In this document: one piece after another, positions 43,622 through 45,820 of the stretch
How positions within the stretch are numbered: position 1 is the stretch's first letter
How the letters are laid out: every line of letters begins with the position of its first letter
Assembly: GCA_021200535.1 (NCBI GenBank)
Contig: JAJQGL010000102.1
Coordinates: 1-45,820 of the forward strand
Length of the DNA: 45,820 nt
From: Clostridiaceae bacterium
Lineage (GTDB): Bacteria > Bacillota > Clostridia > Lachnospirales > Lachnospiraceae
Direction: 5' to 3'
Program-made: the position numbers and the translations under genes
The notes under the pieces: generated by a model
What the model saw: only the letters and a program-made list of their open reading frames with translations
Database searches by the model: none
Told to the model about the DNA's origin: nothing

Positions 43622-44990
43622 TCCCAAACAGGCAAAAACAGTAAATATCCGAAAAGTGGCTTTGGATGTTTTTTTGGAGATTATGGAGGATAATGTATTC
43701 TGTGATCAGGCGCTCCACCATGCATTTGAAGTCTATACTTTGGAAAAACGGGACAGGAGCTTTTTAATGCGTCTGGTGGAGGGGACTGTCGAGCGCTGTC
43801 TGGAAATGGATTATATTATTGGCTGTTTTTCAAAGCTGCCGGTTTCGAAAATGAAGCCGGTTATCCGTGGAATTTTACGGCTCTCTGTATATCAGCTCTT
43901 TTATATGGACCAGGTTCCGGATGCCGCAGTCTGTAACGAGGCGGTGAAGCTGGCTGAAAAGCGAAAGCTGCACAATCTGAAGGGGTTTGTCAATGGTGTG
44001 CTGCGGGGAATTATCCGGGGGAAGGAAACCATTTCGTATCCGGATAGGGAACAAGATCCGTCTGCCTATCTGCAGCTGCGGTATTCTATGCCGGAATGGA
44101 TTGTGACAGATCTTACAGAGCAGTATGGTGTAGAGAGGACGGAACGGATTTTTGCCGCTTTTTTCAAAAAGCAGGGGAACGTAACAGTCCGCTGTATGCT
44201 GAGTAAATGTTCGGCGGCACAGCTTACAGATTCTCTGCGGCAGCAGGGTGTGGCTGTCAGGTCGGGGGCATTGTTTCCGTTTGCGCTGCAGCTAGGGCAG
44301 TTCGATACGCTGACACAGCTTCGTGCATTTCAGGATGGGTTGTTTCAGGTTCAGGATGAAAGTTCTATGCTGGCAGGAGTGGCAGCCCAAATTAAGCCGG
44401 GCGATATGGTGCTTGATATTTGCAGTGCACCTGGCGGCAAAGCAATGCATGCGGCTGATCTGCTGGCGGGAACCGGCCAGGTGACAGCAGCGGATTTGAC
44501 ACAAAAAAAGCTGGATAAGATTAAAGAAAACTGCGGCAGGCTTGGTTTAAAAAATGTTCAGGTGGTTAGAAACGATGCAACGGTGTTCCGGGAAGAATGG
44601 CGAGGCATGGCAGATGTACTGCTTGCAGATTTACCATGCTCCGGGCTGGGCGTTATGGGACATAAATGTGATATAAAATATAAAACGTCAAGACGGGATG
44701 TAGAAGAGCTTGCCAGGCTTCAGCGAAATATTTTGTCGGCGGCGGTTCATTACTTAAAGCCGGGAGGCAGGCTGGTTTATAGTACTTGTACCATTCACCG
44801 GTTGGAAAACGAGAGGAATGCGGAATGGCTGGAGCAGGAGATGGGGCTTTGCCCTGTCTCGATTGAACAGGTGCTGCCGGACAGACTGCGTGGACTGACA
44901 GGTGAAAAGGGATATCTGCAGCTTTTGCCGGATATGGCAGGGACAGATGGTTTTTTTGTGTCATGCTTTCAGAAAAGGAATGCGGAATAA
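43614..44990 (+). CDS. rsmB: 16S rRNA m5C967 methyltransferase RsmB
   Basis: 458 aa. N-terminal NusB-like helical domain (residues about 10-145, DVFLEIMEDNVFCDQAL), then a Rossmann methyltransferase: VQDESSMLAG, DICSAPGGKAMHAA (SAM-binding), and the two conserved cysteines in ADLPCSGLGVM and VYSTCTI. This pair marks RNA m5C enzymes. ATG 43614 lies within the last codons of fmt, so translation is coupled. Confidence 0.94.
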   Translation: MNNPKQAKTVNIRKVALDVFLEIMEDNVFCDQALHHAFEVYTLEKRDRSFLMRLVEGTVERCLEMDYIIGCFSKLPVSKMKPVIRGILRLSVYQLFYMDQVPDAAVCNEAVKLAEKRKLHNLKGFVNGVLRGIIRGKETISYPDREQDPSAYLQLRYSMPEWIVTDLTEQYGVERTERIFAAFFKKQGNVTVRCMLSKCSAAQLTDSLRQQGVAVRSGALFPFALQLGQFDTLTQLRAFQDGLFQVQDESSMLAGVAAQIKPGDMVLDICSAPGGKAMHAADLLAGTGQVTAADLTQKKLDKIKENCGRLGLKNVQVVRNDATVFREEWRGMADVLLADLPCSGLGVMGHKCDIKYKTSRRDVEELARLQRNILSAAVHYLKPGGRLVYSTCTIHRLENERNAEWLEQEMGLCPVSIEQVLPDRLRGLTGEKGYLQLLPDMAGTDGFFVSCFQKRNAE

Positions 44991-45034
44991 TGCAGACGGA
45001 AAAATAGCCGGTTTGCGGGAATGAGGATAGAAAC

Positions 45035-45820
45035 TTGGAATACAAAACAGATATCAAGAGCATGGATTATCCGGAGCTGCTTGCTTATGTACAGAAAGCG
45101 GGGCAAAAAAGCTTTCGGGGAAAACAGATTTATCAATGGATACATCAGCAGCTGGCAGCTGACTTTGATGAAATGACAAATCTGCCAAAGGGACTGCGGG
45201 AGGATTTGCAAAAGCAGTGCAGTCTTCGCGGGGCAAAAGCGGTGCAGCGCCAGACAGCATCCGATGGAACCAGCAAGTTTTTGATGGAACTGGCGGATGG
45301 GAATCATGTGGAAAGCGTGTTAATGAAGTATAAGCACGGAAACAGCGTTTGCATCTCCACGCAGGTTGGCTGCCGTATGGGCTGCCGTTTCTGTGCGTCG
45401 ACGGTCGGCGGACTTGTGAGAAACCTGTGTCCGGCAGAGATGCTGGATCAGATTTATGAAATACAAAGAATTACCGGTGAGCGCATTTCTAATGTCATTT
45501 TGATGGGAATCGGGGAGCCTCTTGATAATTTTGACCATGTGGTAAAAATGATCCGTATGTTGTCCGATGAGCATGGGCTTAACATCAGTCAGCGCAACAT
45601 TACATTGTCGACCTGCGGGCTGGTGGATCAGATTTATGAGCTGGCGAAAGAAAAGCTTACCATTACCCTGGCCATTTCGCTGCATGCGCCAAATGATGCG
45701 ATACGCAGGGAGATGATGCCGGTTGCCATGAAGTATTCGGTTGCCCAGATCAGAAAAGCATGTGAAGTTTATTTTGCAGAGACAAAAAGAAGGATTACTT
45801 TTGAATACAGCATGGTAGAC
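45035..45820 (+). CDS. rlmN: Dual-specificity 23S rRNA m2A2503/tRNA m2A37 methyltransferase RlmN (partial)
   Basis: 262 codons visible, running off the window end. Radical SAM enzyme methylating C2 of A2503 in 23S rRNA and A37 in some tRNAs. The cluster motif CRMGCRFCAS follows ISTQVGC; MGIGEPLDNFD, TLSTCGLV and AISLHAPND are further signatures. The second catalytic Cys would lie past the end. AGGA with 7-nt spacing indicates TTG 45035 (reading EYKTDIKSMDYPELLAY); ATG 45062 is the next in-frame option. Confidence 0.95.
   Translation, partial: MEYKTDIKSMDYPELLAYVQKAGQKSFRGKQIYQWIHQQLAADFDEMTNLPKGLREDLQKQCSLRGAKAVQRQTASDGTSKFLMELADGNHVESVLMKYKHGNSVCISTQVGCRMGCRFCASTVGGLVRNLCPAEMLDQIYEIQRITGERISNVILMGIGEPLDNFDHVVKMIRMLSDEHGLNISQRNITLSTCGLVDQIYELAKEKLTITLAISLHAPNDAIRREMMPVAMKYSVAQIRKACEVYFAETKRRITFEYSMVD

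Overview
The window looks like chromosomal DNA of an anaerobic, meso-diaminopimelate-containing Firmicute of class Clostridia, most likely a member of the Lachnospiraceae. The reasons are two pyruvate:ferredoxin oxidoreductases (one four-subunit, one single-chain NifJ), acetate kinase, a one-piece tmRNA whose tag ends in AEDNLALAA, a MurE with the DNPR motif, the priA-def-fmt-rsmB-rlmN gene order, strong AGGAGG-type ribosome binding sites, and gene-dense DNA of moderate GC. Genus assignment is inference. No insertion sequence, prophage, tRNA, rRNA or CRISPR array was seen.

Layout. 1-600: edge sequence, terminator hairpins and tmRNA (minus). 926-3398: a GSP-synthase-type ATP-grasp enzyme followed 1 nt later by a 3-dehydroquinate-synthase-like cyclase with altered active-site positions; the product is unknown. 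3540-6675: porG-porD-porA-porB. 6738-10375: a lipoprotein, then a GtrA-type flippase, a GT2 polyprenyl-phosphate glycosyltransferase and a GT39-like transferase, forming a three-component surface glycosylation system. 10684-13685: queD-queE-folE-queC-queF, all window-visible steps from GTP to preQ1, behind a structured leader RNA. 13935-15656: chemoreceptor. 15866-20917: Na/Pi transporter, PhoP/PhoR-type two-component pair and an rRNA methyltransferase. 20994-22022: DAHP synthase (minus). 22371-25934: nifJ. 26133-30772: a C-GCAxxG-C-C family protein, tmcAL (minus), degV, ackA and rpmF. 37233 down to 30829: a minus-strand run of CgeB-like glycosyltransferase, cardiolipin synthase, zinc-ribbon protein, ruvA, ruvB and a YprB-like exonuclease. 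37420-45820: dapF, murE, priA, def, fmt, rsmB and rlmN (cut by the window end).

How genes work together. NifJ or PorGDAB can oxidise pyruvate to acetyl-CoA and reduced ferredoxin; AckA makes ATP from acetyl phosphate. FolE feeds QueD, QueE and QueC, and QueF ends the route at preQ1 for tRNA queuosine. The Npt transporter and PhoP/PhoR form a phosphate module. Def and Fmt handle the formyl-methionine cycle, while RsmB, RlmN, RlmI-like and TmcAL modify rRNA or tRNA. DapF and MurE make and insert meso-DAP into peptidoglycan.

The strongest unexpected signal is a pair of unlinked intercistronic leader RNAs, upstream of queD (10586-10683, plus) and upstream of a small zinc-ribbon gene (34247-34322, minus). 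They share a hairpin with a nearly identical 13-nt loop, and an 18-nt block that ends in the Shine-Dalgarno region. A 7-bp loop-to-downstream pairing is kept by a compensatory A-U to G-C change. This could be a cis-regulatory RNA family. Other signals are the ATP-grasp/cyclase pair, three separate decaying tandem-repeat arrays in intergenic DNA, and a 38-nt dispersed repeat.
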